Source: Pseudisothecium myosuroides
Lineage: Eukaryota > Streptophyta > Bryopsida > Hypnales > Lembophyllaceae
NCBI GenBank assembly: GCA_951799445.1
Contig: OX637292.1
Span: 6,885,296-6,949,295 of the forward strand
Direction of reading: 5' to 3'
DNA length: 64,000 nt
Shown piece by piece: positions 48,187 through 59,251 of this stretch. The notes below the pieces were generated by a model, which searched no databases, was not told the origin of the DNA, and saw only the letters and a program-made list of their open reading frames with translations. The translations under genes were made by a program, and so were the position numbers. The stretch's first letter is position 1; every line of letters begins with the position of its first letter.

Positions 48187-48539
48187 GTGAGGCTGCTGTT
48201 CCTTTATTCGTTTTTTTAATTTTTTTAATTTTTTAATTTTTTAATTTGTTGGTTTGGTATTTATTATTTATTATTTATTAGAGGAAAATTTGTAATTTCT
48301 TTATCTTCATGTGCTTCGTTTTCTTTATCTTCTTCTTTTTAGTAAGTTCTTCTTGATTGCTTCACAGAGAGTTTTCTTCAACTCATGCACAGCGGTCTTT
48401 GTGGTTCGAGTTCTGAAGACTTTGAATCAATATTTCAAGTCCTACTCATTTGCAAAGTGTGAGGGTGTACCCAAATTTTATTTCCCTATTTTAGTAAAAT
48501 TAGTTGGACCTTATATACTAAGAGAAGAGTAGGAGGAAC

Positions 48540-50870
48540 TCTAAATTATGAGAAGTAGTAGAACGGCTTCAGAAGATTTGACTATAAGATACGTTCCTCG
48601 GCATTGACACATTCTCTATCATTTTTACAACAATGAGAAGAAGATGGACTTCTTCACGTTTCACTGTAGAAAACCATATTATTCCCTTGAAGTTCCTATG
48701 AATTACATGAGGCTATAGAAGGTTATATCAAATTACTGTAATAGAAGAATATGAACTAATTTATGTTCTAGTACAGAAGATGTTGTTAGTCCATCGAAGA
48801 ATCAATGATTTCTAAATGTCCTCAGAAGACTATATTAGAACATTATAATAAGGGACTCTATTACACAGTTCAACAATTATATTCAATCACATGATTTTAT
48901 GAGGAGGGTATATAATAAATGTCTACTACATTAGAATAAAAAGATTTTATGAGATGTTTATACTAGGGAATTCCATCGGAAGTTTACATTATAGAGGACT
49001 GCATTACAAGAATATATTTCTTTTTTGCATTAGAAGTTTGTAATAGATGTCTCTATTAGCGAAGTTCACTAAAAGAGTCTATTCCCAGATTTCATGAGAA
49101 AAGGACTTTGGAGGCTTCTTCACTAAGCTCACATTGAAAGACTCTTTGAGATGGTCATACTAGAAAATTCTATCAGAATTGTCGATGCAATGATTGTTTG
49201 TGAAGGAAATAGTTAGAGACTACATTAGACTGTTCCTCTAGATGTTTCTATTAGTGAATTCTTGTACAAGATTATATGAAATAATTATTTATGAACTTTA
49301 GATTGTAGATTTGTATTCAATGATTGCAGTGTGAAATTATTCTGGACTATTCAACAAAAGAAACCTACTAGAAGATGACATTTGAACTTTCTATCACAAA
49401 ACAATTGTACATGCTTTTCACTAGTGTCTTTTCATACATGTTCATATTTGAAGATTCTATTACATGGTTATATTACAAAATTTGAGAAGATGGTTGTACT
49501 AGAAAACTATATGAGATGGTTTGAGAAGAAAAAAAATTTAGACAATTATGTTTGAACATTGTATTAGGAAATTGTTATTCATGCTTCTATGAGGAGATTG
49601 CAGTACACGCTTGGATCCAAGAAAGACTATTAGGAAATTTTGCTTATGCTCTCTTTATTAGCAATTGTACTAAAAAATTCTCATTAAAAAAAGTTGTGAA
49701 CGTTTGTATTATAAAATATCTAATACACCAATGCTATAAATGTTTCTATTAGGAAATAGTTGTACACATGCGTACTCCATAATTCCTTTATATTCTAATC
49801 TAACGGAACTGTTGTTTCCATGTCTATTAGAGAATTATTTTACATTTTTGTATAAGATTATTCTAAAAGAGAATTGTAGTACATAATTATTTCATACAAT
49901 TCTAGTTCATAATTCTTCTTGTCATTTCTTGTACACAATTACAGTAGACAACTGTAGTTCACAATTGTATTAGAGTATTCCAGTGGACGAGTGTTGTACA
50001 CAAATCTAATACGCAAATCTTTTTGACAATTTCATAATACAATTCTTCTAGATTTCTGCTTCACACATTTCTATTAGACAATTCTAGTACATAATTCATG
50101 TTGGCTTTTCTATTTGAGCACCTTGTCAGGAAATTCTATTAGACAATTATAGAGCACATGTCCATTAGAAAATTCTTCTAGTTCTTTCAAGTAGTCAATT
50201 GTTTTTGAGAATTCCAGTACACTTCTGCAGTCGCCAATTGTAGTAGACAATTTTAGAACACAATTCGAATAGGCTAGTGCATTTGACCATTTTGGGAGAG
50301 CATTGTACTTGGAAATAGTATTTGGCGTTTGTATTGGAGAAATATTGTAGTACATTCCATTAGACAACTGCAGTAGACAATTTTTCTAGACAATTTCTAT
50401 ATTGAACATGAAAAGAAAATTCTAGTAGACAATTATTTGACAAAGTTATTGTACATGTTTCTACAACCGAATAATATGAGATGTTTGTATTACGATATTC
50501 TAGTACATGTGTCAATAGAATGTTTCTATTAGACAAAGCTTACATATTTGTCCAGTAGCATTCATCCATAGTTGTTTGTATTAGACAAATCTCGTAGATT
50601 TCTGTTGTAGCCATTACTTGTGAATGTTTCAATTACATAGTTCTATTAGACAATTGCGTTAGAAAATAGTTGTACGTGTTTTTATGAGGTAATTGTTGTT
50701 CATGTGTCAATTTCAAGGGCCTTGCTAAAAACTCTAAAACGGCATTTCATTAGGAAATCATAATAGAACATAACAGTAGAAGATAGTATTAGGAAATCAT
50801 AGAACACAATTGTTGTGGAAAATTCTATTAGAGAATTTCTCTAGATGTTTCTATAATAATTTTCAATTCT
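48540..50870. repeat. Degenerate short-repeat tract inside the piggyBac element
   Basis: Over more than 2 kb the sequence is a drifted array of related words around ATTAGACAATTCTAGTACA (for example at 50,078, 50,139, 50,238 and 50,369) with variable spacing of roughly 25-50 bases. It separates the candidate upstream exons from the transposase body, so it would be largely intronic. Frames inside it are short. Confidence 0.55.
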
Positions 50871-51054
50871 TCTGCAATGTACTCAACATTCGTAGGTCCC
50901 CTTATTTTTGTTTCTTATGAATGTGGAGACGGTGTCCATTCACTAACTATGAAAGTCCATTTCTGTGCCTTATCATGTGGGGCGCTGTCCTCATGGCCTA
51001 ATAGATGGAGGGCAGCCCTATTATCCGTTGGGGGGATTCAACAATGACTTCACA

Positions 51055-52794
51055 ATGGATGAAGAACAAGAACCAGCTCTTTCGCGAAGGCCAGCCCAGA
51101 GAATTCCGGAAGTGTTATACGACTATGATAGCGATAGTGATGCAGAACTCCCAGAGTTGCATATGAGCAATGAAGATAATGATGAGGACGGTGGAGAAAT
51201 GACTGATCATGACAATGTGAAGTTCATTTTCCGAGAAGAATCATGGAATCAAAATTTTATGACTTATGATCCACAGCCTATGTGTTTTTTGGAAGCACCG
51301 GCTTCTGACGTTTCTTGGCGTTATTTCCCAACATTTATGCAGTTGTTCAACATCTTCTGGCCCTTCAATGTTCTGAGGGAAATTGTCACAGAAACCAATT
51401 GGTATGCCACAGCTGTGGATGAGAATGGCAATACAGAAGGTGGCTCTACCTAGACACCATGCTCTGTGAAAGAGTTGCAAGTGTACATTGCTATTGTTCT
51501 GTACATGGGGATGAAGAGGCAACCTAACTTGAAAACTTATTGGCATAAGAAGGGATCTATTTTTCATTGTCCAATAATATCAAGCCTTCTATCTCGACGT
51601 CGTTTCAATTTACTGACAAAGTGTTTGCACCTCACGAATCCATCGAAATATGTGCATGACAAGGCTCTTCCAGGGTACGATAAAATGGAACAGCTCAGAT
51701 GGCTGTTAAATGTAGTTCGAGTTGCTTGTCAAAAATCTTGGAAAGTGGGGAAATTTGGAACCGTAGACGAGATGATGATCAGATATAAGGGCACATATTG
51801 CCCCGTAAGGCAATACATGCCGCAAAAGCCACAGAAATGGGGAATTAAGGTGTGGTGTTTAGCTAATTCAGTATCAAAATTTGTCTCTAATTTTGAGGTG
51901 TACTGTGGAAAAGATCCCGCTGTAATAAATGAGGCAGCACAACAACGTGGACAGCCGAAACTGGCTCACAATGTAGTTCTCCGCTTATTGGCATCAAGTG
52001 GTGGTCGAGGCCATGTCATTACCATGGATAATTTCTTCACCAGCGTGCCTCTCTTCAAAGAGTTGTTAGAGAAAGGAATTTACACTACTGGGGCAGTATG
52101 GGCTAATCGAGTGGGACTCCCTCTCACATTGAAGAACACGAAGACTTTTGGAAAGACTCCGCAAGGAACTCTAGAGTGGAGGATGCATGAGTCGAGGTCT
52201 ATGAGTGCAATCGTGTGGAAGGATAAGAGGCATGTTTCGCTTCTATCTACTCATATGGTGCCCCTTCAATATCCGTATCAATATCCGGTCGCTTCAGTGC
52301 CTCGTCGAAATGGCGCTATACGCGAAGACATCCAGACTTCGCCTATTCACTTGGAGTACACAACTCATATGAGAGGCGTGGATGTGGCAGACCAGCTGCG
52401 CGCCTCTTACACTTGTCAAACCCGGTCCCACAAGTGGTGGCACCGGGTGTTTTTTTTCCTCATCGACACGACAATCGTGAATATGTATGTTATTTACATG
52501 GACAAGTGTAAGAGTACGAATCCTTGATGGAAGCCAATGACGCATCTGCAATTTCAAACTCAACTATGTCACGCTCTTACACAAAATTGGACTCCACGAA
52601 CTTGTTTACTGGATGCAGTGGTCCGCCGAAAAGTTTGTTATCTAGCAACAACTTCCATGAGGGGCCCATGTGTGGTATGCAATGATGGTTCTCGTCCTAT
52701 AAAGCGTCCGCACACATTTTGCCCTTCATGTGACAATAAATTTATGTGTTTGCGTTCGGGCTGCTTCCAGAAATACCACGAAATGCTTCAGTGA
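51055..52794 (+). pseudogene. piggyBac transposase (DDE_Tnp_1_7), two in-frame stops
   Basis: Cut-and-paste transposase acting on TTAA sites. One reading frame spans the whole region and is interrupted only by TAG at 51,451 and TGA at 52,525; no frameshift is seen. The likely start is the ATG at 51,055 (MDEEQEPALSRRP); an acidic N-terminus follows (YDYDSDSDAELPE). The catalytic aspartates are present: TVDEMMIRYKG (Asp codon 51,766), VITMDNFFTS (52,027) and MRGVDVADQL (52,381). The C-terminus has the family's zinc-binding cysteine-rich domain, CVVC...CPSC...CLRSGCFQKYH. Few lesions imply recent inactivation or a single damaged copy of a live family. Confidence 0.88.
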
Positions 52795-52799
52795 TGCGA

Positions 52800-53095
52800 C
52801 ATAAATTACAGTGAGTCCCTCTATTCTTTTGCAAGTTATGTCTTCAACAAATGTGCATGTCCTCAACATCATCGTGTTTCACTAATTTGTTGAGTAGATG
52901 CAAGACTTTGTTACCACATGAAGCACCAAAGCATTTTACACATAGTGAATGCAAAACAATATGGAAAACTTTGAAAACACTTTGTGCTAAAAAAACATTT
53001 CTCACAAATGGGATTCCTAGAAGTATGAATATATGATTTTTTTTTTAAATCTCTTTATTTGTTTACATAGTAGTAATTCCTAGTTCTTATTTTGG
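52800..53095. other. Spacer downstream of the transposase frame
   Basis: AT-rich sequence between the transposase stop and the second GC-rich island. No feature recognised apart from an acceptor-like TTTCCACAG near 53,139 that precedes the island. Confidence 0.4.
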
Positions 53096-53099
53096 GTGG

Positions 53100-53594
53100 G
53101 TGCAAAGGCTAATGACTAACTCCCTCTGTGATTTCCACAGAACAGCAGCAGCTGAAGAGGACGCTTGCTGCCTGGAGAGCATTCACATGAAGGCCGAGAA
53201 CATTGTCCACGTCTCGGGAACGCCCTACAAATCCCGGGAACGGCGTGCCTGGCAAGGAACGCAGCAGGGAAAGCCTCCGCAGCCTCTGGGCATCGCCCAG
53301 CCCCAGAGCTGCCGGCAGCGCTCCCCTGCGGGCCACCTGCAGGTGGGCCAGGAGGCTGCAGGCGGGCCAGCAGGATGTAGGTGGGCCAAGCCTGCTGCCG
53401 CTGGGCCAGCTCCCGCCCAACACCTCCCGCCGCAACAGCTGCCGCCGAGCCAACTGCAGGCCGGTGGCTGGCGCTCGCAGACGGTAGCAGGGGGGACGCC
53501 TTGCCGCTTGACAGCCCTCCCCATGTTGTGGGAGGCTAGAAGGGGACCGGCTTCCCACAGGCCATCCCTTTCTTCTGAAGGTGACCGAGGCTAA
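53100..53594 (+). other. GC-rich island in the 3' part of the piggyBac element
   Basis: A GC-rich block with a 164-codon plus-strand frame (Pro/Gln/Ala/Gly-rich, for example PAPAQHLPPQQLPPSQLQ) and comparable frames on the minus strand. It follows an acceptor-like site and could be a terminal exon, but the composition alone would keep several frames open. Similar in character to the island at 46.3 kb; the relation between them is not established. Confidence 0.3.
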
Positions 53595-55691
53595 CGTAGT
53601 CTGGCCTCAGAATTTGCTAATCTGAGGCAATAAAAAAAATATTTTCTAAATTTTTTTGGCCTACCTGCTATAAGACTCCCATATCTTGCTTTTCACCGTT
53701 CGGATTTGTGAAAAACTTTTTTTTCTAATGTACAAAGCGTACACCATTTTCACTAGTGTATAAGCATTTTTCAGTACCTTCTCACATTTGAAGAATTTTT
53801 GGGATATGTTGCACCACTCCAATTGTGCTGAAAATTTACTGACAAGTATCTAACATGGTCTTCTACACAAAGAAATTAAAGATGAACTTCGTGTAGAGCA
53901 AATTTTCTCCGCAAACGGTGGTCAAAGATAACTTTCAATTGCGGGCATGAAGGAAAAAAACTTTTTCTTCAACTTCAAATGCTCATATCTTCCTATCCGT
54001 ACGGTCAAAGTTGATGAAATTTTCACCACATCATTTTAGACAAGTCTAAAATAAGATCCTATGGTTGGATTCAGAAAAAAAGGTTTTTCTTGGTTTTCTA
54101 CTTGAACGCAGCTGAAATGGCACTTTTCAGTGGTTTTCTACAGAAAATGACCTTGGAACTTTAGGGATTAATAGGTAGTGCCCTAATTCCATCAAAGGAT
54201 ATAAGATAATCAATGCATCTATGTCCATATCCATAACACATTTTGAGTGACTACTTTGGTCATAGGGAGTGTTCTTCCAAGGTTAAAACCCACCATAATT
54301 AGAACTTAATATTTTTTAATTAAAAAAAAATCTTGTGAAAATTACAAATATTCAATCTATAACCAATTTTAGGAGGGAAAAATAATAATTATTGGATTTT
54401 TAATTTCATTGAAAATATTGGTCAATGCAAAGTTGATTTAACCATACAAATACGATGTATGGATTGCATTCTACAACTTTTATTTCAAAGTCATCATAAA
54501 ATTATGCTTCTAGGTTGCATTTTCTAATATATTTCCACAATATTGAAAATCTAGGTCCTTAAAGGGTAAACAAGGTAAATAGACCTTATAAATGAAGTAT
54601 GACCATGTGAAAATGCTACATTGGAGTAAACGGATAAATGAGTAACTTCTAGCCTTTTCTAAGTAGTAAATTAAAGGATGTATCCTAGCTTGTGAATTTT
54701 GTAAGTATTGGAAAAATGTTAAGCAATTCAAAAAATCTTAGGAATTGAAGTACAAAATTGCCTAATTGGGTTTTTAAAAGTAGAACAACCCATTATAAAC
54801 AGAAGATCCATTCTAGATCCCCAGGGAATAATCCATTACAATTTTTTCAATAAATGACATTTGGACTACATCAAATTGAGTTAGTGGCTATAGTCAATGT
54901 CTACAGTGGTGACAATAATAGAGTAATTAGTGATTACAGTAGGAACTTCCACCTTTTGAGTGTAAATTTATTGCAAGAAGTGACTTTTTTAGGTCTTCAT
55001 GTTGTAGCCATGTTAAGAAATATTGTGATTGTATTAGGTGAGTAAGATAACCATTGTGGTTACATTTGTTTGGTTGGTTTTGGGGCATTCTAAAGACTCT
55101 TTTGGACCAAGACAGTCAATACACTTTCAAAAATTCATAATAAATTCATAATCTGTTGAAAAAATATAATTTCAATTGTTCTTATTGTTTCTCACACTTC
55201 TCTTTATGTGGGAATTTTCTAAATATTTAGCAATGTCATGAGGGCAAACTCCTAATTCTGCCCATAATAGGTTGTCAGTTCTACATGATGACCTTTCAAC
55301 ACATGAAGATGCAACAAAAACAAATCACAAATTATGTGATCAATTCAACAATCCACACTAGAACTTGGATGTGATCAAAGTTTCATAGACATTGGAGATA
55401 TAACAAAGAAACAATTTTATGAACAGCTCATTCTCATAATTTTTAAAATATGGACGATGGTAAGATCCCTTTGATACACTGAAGACCACAAAGACAAAGA
55501 CTCAAATACAAATCCCATTGGGCAGTGTCTTGCACTGGCCAAAATTTGTGTGTTGCGTTGGTCCAAATTGTTAAAATCTGAAATCTGCACTTCTCCTACT
55601 GCACCTAAATAGAAGAGGTCATTTAGGTTATCAGTTAGGTACAGAAAAATCCAGTTGAAGCTCTGCAAGTCCTCATCAATTGATCATCACA

Positions 55692-55755
55692 CTTTTTTCT
55701 TTTTCTTTTTCTTTTTTTCTTTCTTGAAACACATGGACAATTTCCATCGATGAAC
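55692..55755 (-). repeat. Retroposon 3' tail (poly-A on minus strand), copy 1
   Basis: A T-rich run ending TTCTTGAAACACATGGACAA continues with TTTCCATCGATGAAC. Read on the minus strand this is a LINE/SINE-like 3' end terminating in a poly(A) tail. Two related tails lie within 1 kb. Confidence 0.5.
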
Positions 55756-56245
55756 ATCACATTTCGGCACACTGAATTTTGCCCAAATAACAAAAAATGA
55801 TGAGGTTACTTTATAAGATGGAGTACTAAACATGTACAGTACAATACACAACACATATTGCCAAATTCATTAAATTGGCGGTATCAGCTCAATACTTTGA
55901 AACATAAATCTCTACTTGTCCGAATTTGCAGCCTCCAATTAGGCCTTAGTGAAGACATGTGTCACCATTGTGCCAATTGAATGAAATTGCTGTTACATGT
56001 ATCCATAGGAAGATTAGCACAATTTGTGCTGTGCTAATTAAGGTAAATGGAACAGGTTTGTGCTGCGAATGCAAGAGGATTTGCCAGCCGCTGCCGCACC
56101 ACCCTTGTTGCAATGGTGTGCAGGCATTACAATTTACCGCCCCATCTTCACGTCATCGTGGTTGGGGTTCCAGTAAGCCCGTTGCAAATCTCAGCACCTT
56201 CACTCATCTTTGGTAAGTACTTTGATTGATCCTAGTGTGGCGTTA

Positions 56246-56380
56246 TTTTATTTTTTTGAAACAAATCGACAAGGAAAAAGTACATCGAACCAGGGAAACA
56301 AGTTCCCGGCGGCATTTTTAATTTTTTTTTTCAAACAGCAAATTTCAGAAAACAGATAATACAATGAACCAAGAGTCACT
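56246..56380 (-). repeat. Retroposon 3' tail, copy 2 (diverged)
   Basis: TTTTTTTGAAACAAATCGACAAGG followed by ACAAGTTCCCGGCGGCA resembles the sequence at 56,540-56,690 and has the same poly(T) border. Probably the same retroposon family, more decayed. Confidence 0.4.
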
Positions 56381-56539
56381 CAAGAGAATCTCCCCATCTT
56401 GAGTTGAATCAGTTTCCAGGAGATGTCCGGTGTTATGTGCGACTCATTTACAAAAGTAACACTAGTTTTGATTTTTTTTTTAAAATGCGTGCAGGCTAAA
56501 CTATTACTGTATTGCAATCATTTGTGCAGAATACATCAA

Positions 56540-56690
56540 TTTTTTTTTTTTTTTTTGAAACACATGGACAATTTCCATTGATTGAGGAAAGATTACAACG
56601 ATTGAAGGGAACAAGTCCCTGGCAGCAAATTTTTTAATTTCCAGACAGCAAAAACGGACACTCAGTAAGAAACTGAGCAAACTAAACTAA
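56540..56690 (-). repeat. Retroposon 3' tail, copy 3
   Basis: A run of 18 T followed by GAAACACATGGACAATTTCC, then GATTACAACGATTGAAGGG and AACAAGTCCCTGGCAGCA. On the minus strand this is a truncated non-LTR-type element ending in poly(A). No reverse-transcriptase frame remains. Confidence 0.5.
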
Positions 56691-56968
56691 GGCCATTAAA
56701 CGAGCAATAAGTTAAGCCTGCTTCAGGAGAAGAGCCCCAGCTTGGGAGGGAAACTTCCATTTCAAATGGGATCCACTCTTGCAACTGATATTTCGAGTTG
56801 TTGCATCTGGCTTATGACTTTGGTGGCAAAAAAATTCTCCAGATGACAATTTTTTTATAAGAAGTATTAAATTTGGATTATAACCTCAAATTTCATTTTG
56901 CTGAACCAGCTAAAGTTTCAATGGGCGCGCTCCCATTTGGCTTGCAATAAGCTCACTAACCTTACTAG

Positions 56969-57577
56969 TCAATAGTACCTAGTCTTACTGTAGTGCACAC
57001 AGATTCTTTTTCTTGCCGCTGGCAAACTTTCATTTGGAATCAGTTTCCTTTTTCTTGCTGGCAAACTTGAATTTGGAATTTGGAACTTGGAATTCTCATC
57101 AGTTCCCTTGGCTTGTGAAGACGAAGCAGCAGCAATGTCTGGAGCTTGTACGTTAGTATTCTCTTCAGCTTGTGAAGGTACAGCTTTGATTTCCCAACTC
57201 CGAGGTTTCGTTGGAGCAAGGGCATTACCCGGCCACAAATCGTTAATGAATTCGTTCCACTGTCTCGGGAAAAATTTGATGGCTTCCTTGTTGTGGTAAT
57301 TGATGCCTGCCGCATGCTGATAGAACAACCATCGAAGGTGCATGTTTGTGCAGCTCGTCCGAAATGGACATTGAATCCGTTTGGCAGCCAAAACTTGGGG
57401 GTTGAGGTAGTCCAAGTATTGCGCAATTTTCTCGTCAGTCAACCACGGCATCTCCTTCTTCTTCTCTCCCTTCTTCTTCTCGTTCTTCTGCCAACCTTTG
57501 AGGATTTGGAATCCCCACTTTAGCATAAGTTGTGGCGTCGTGTTTACCAATTTGGCGTGATGTAAGTGAAATGCCAT
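56969..57577 (-). CDS. Unknown lysine-rich protein with C-terminal basic NLS-like motifs, intact copy
   Basis: A 202-residue single-exon frame with no recognised family. Order along the protein: N-terminal segment MAFHLHHAKLVNTTP, a Lys/Glu block (EKKKGEKKKEMPWL), a conserved central region with Trp/Tyr/Cys (YLDYLNPQVLAAKRI, HLRWLFYQHAAGINY, RQWNEFINDLWPGNALAP), a Ser/Gln linker, and two basic clusters (ARKRKLIP, AARKRIC) typical of nuclear import signals. A diverged, interrupted copy lies at 43,575-45,228, with substitutions spread through the frame but no frame loss before the insertion, suggesting past constraint. It lies in a duplicated repeat unit among transposons and could itself be a transposon-encoded protein. 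Function unknown. Confidence 0.6.
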   Translation of the reverse strand: MAFHLHHAKLVNTTPQLMLKWGFQILKGWQKNEKKKGEKKKEMPWLTDEKIAQYLDYLNPQVLAAKRIQCPFRTSCTNMHLRWLFYQHAAGINYHNKEAIKFFPRQWNEFINDLWPGNALAPTKPRSWEIKAVPSQAEENTNVQAPDIAAASSSQAKGTDENSKFQIPNSSLPARKRKLIPNESLPAARKRICVHYSKTRYY

Positions 57578-57905
57578 TTTTTTTGTTATAAATACTCTTT
57601 TCTAAATGATATCTAGTTGATGGAACTTATCTCACTATGCACCCAAAAGATTGATGTTATAAATGGTATCTAACAATGTAACCTCAACTTTACTCAATAG
57701 CTTTTGAGATGCTAACAATGCATAAGAAAATTCACCAAAACAAAACCAAGGAAGCAAAGAGTAAATCGTGTTTTTAATATTAGATGGATTTCTTATATAT
57801 ACATAAACACAATGCTTTTACTTTGCTTTTACTTTGGAAACAATGCATTTTACTTTAGAAAAATAATGGTTTTATTTGGAAACAATTAGCTTTTACTTTG
57901 GAGAA
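57578..57905 (-). promoter_or_regulatory. Upstream region of the lysine-rich ORF
   Basis: AT-rich, conserved with 45,229-45,560 in unit 1, including TTGATGGAACTTATCT, TTATATATACATAAAC (TATA-like at about 57,793) and repeats of CTTTTACTTTGGAAACAAT. It ends abruptly at the border of ANKRD13 arm B. Confidence 0.4.
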
Positions 57906-59251
57906 GAAGTTAGACTCCTCCGCCAGGCCCTGGGAGCATTTCGGATACTTGCCTGGCACGGGTGTCAGTTTTCCGGTGTGAACGCAAACCGTCCCGCTGG
58001 CCTCGTCGCGTCCCGCCAGCCGAGCAGCAGCAGGCCAGCACCAGCAAAGAATTGGCCCTCGCTGCCTGCGCCCTCGCTCCCCTGCCCTGCCCGCACGCTT
58101 CGTCGCAGGCGACGCCAGAAGCACAATCCCCCGCCATCGCCATCGCCACGCTCGCCTCGGCTTTCAGTAGACCTTTGACCATCTCAGTTACGCGTGCCGT
58201 GGTGTTGCCGCCACCGTTCTCGACGTGACCTGCAAGAGGAAAGAGACCCGACGGGATTCGCTTCTCGCCATTTGGTGCACCGTGGACGCTGCTGCTCCTC
58301 CGTTTCTCTGTCTCTCTGTTGAGTCCTCAACGCAGAAGCAGATTTTGCGAGATTCTTGAAAGCTTTCCGGTACGTCGAGTTCGCGAATGACTCCATCACT
58401 CTGTTTTTGAGAATTTTTTTTTGCATTATTTTAGGTTTTGTTGGTTTCGTTGGGAGCGAGGAGTAAGGAGTGGCACGCAGACTGGGGGCTCAGCCTTTGG
58501 GGTGGCAGTTGCATTGACATGCATGGTCGTTGCGCAATGGCTTCCAGCAGGATGAGTCGGGAGCTTCGAGAATGTGGCGCGGATTTTGATGCGTGAGTCG
58601 GTGGCGTAGAATCACGAAAAGGGGAGGCGGTGGCTGGACCTCGTGCGAGAGGAAGGGCAGGAGCTCGCCTTTGGAAACTGAGTGGGACGGAACAGAGAAA
58701 CTTGTTGCAAGGGGAGGGTAGCGGGCTGTCAGGGGAGGGTGTCGCTATGGCCATGTCGAAGAGGTGTTTGAGGGTTTGTGGACACGGGCGATGGAGCGCA
58801 GCTTGGGGCGGTGATGGCGTGGTGGTTTCGGGGTGATCCGGCAGAGGGCAGGGAGAGAGAGAGAGAGGGGCTTGCTTTTTCGAGGTTGCGTGTTGGGATT
58901 TGGGGTTTCCAGGGTAGCATGCAGAAGAATGGGTTCGGCAGCGTCAGCATTGGAGGTTTGGTGCATGTGCGTGGTGGTTGTGGATTGTTGCGGGAGACGG
59001 AACGGCGCGTTGCCTCATGGTGCGGGCGATAGTAAGTTTTGGAGTCGGTCCTGAGCGGCAGCAGACTCTCGGGTTGAGATTAGGGTTTCGCGTGGAGCTG
59101 GCCAGGCAGGGTGGGTATTCTTGGTCTGTCGGGTCCGAGTGAGTGCGAAGGTGGGAAGCTGAAGCGAGAGACCAGGAGGTGAGCCAATGTGAGCGCCTCG
59201 GGAGTTGGAATTGGTTTGTAAGCTTGAGAGCGAGGCGGAGAGGAGTCCGCC
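57906..59251 (+). promoter_or_regulatory. Leader and promoter of ANKRD13-like copy B
   Basis: GC-rich region conserved with arm A. It contains a GA-rich stretch (GGGAGAGAGAGAGAGAGGGG near 58,850) and a telo-box-like GAGATTAGGGTTTCGCG near 59,077, both common in leaders of constitutively expressed plant genes. A minus-strand frame starting MESFANSTYRKAFKNLAKSA at 58,393 reads away from the gene and may be a relic of a divergently transcribed neighbour. Confidence 0.5.

Larger units (their letters stand above)
46055..54171 (+). mobile_element. piggyBac-family transposon, 8.1 kb, with TTAA target duplication
   Basis: The left border is TTAACCCCTTAAGGACCG and the right border, reverse-complemented, is TTAATCCCTAAAGTTCC. 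Unit 1 preserves the unoccupied site: ATATGTGAAAGTTAATA at 38,877-38,893 continues directly into sequence that lies right of 54,171 here. This confirms both ends and the TTAA duplication. The element carries a piggyBac transposase reading frame, a candidate upstream exon pair, a long degenerate-repeat tract and GC-rich islands near both ends. CCCT termini and precise TTAA insertion are hallmarks of the superfamily. At 8.1 kb it is much longer than classical insect piggyBac (about 2.5 kb). Confidence 0.92.
45921..57905. repeat. Tandem segmental duplication, unit 2
   Basis: Counterpart of unit 1 in the same orientation, interrupted by the 8.1-kb piggyBac element. It begins at TAATCCAACTTAAAATGC and ends where the ANKRD13-like arm B begins. 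The part 55.7-56.9 kb has no clear match in unit 1 and contains several poly(T)-bordered retroposon tails. Confidence 0.7.
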
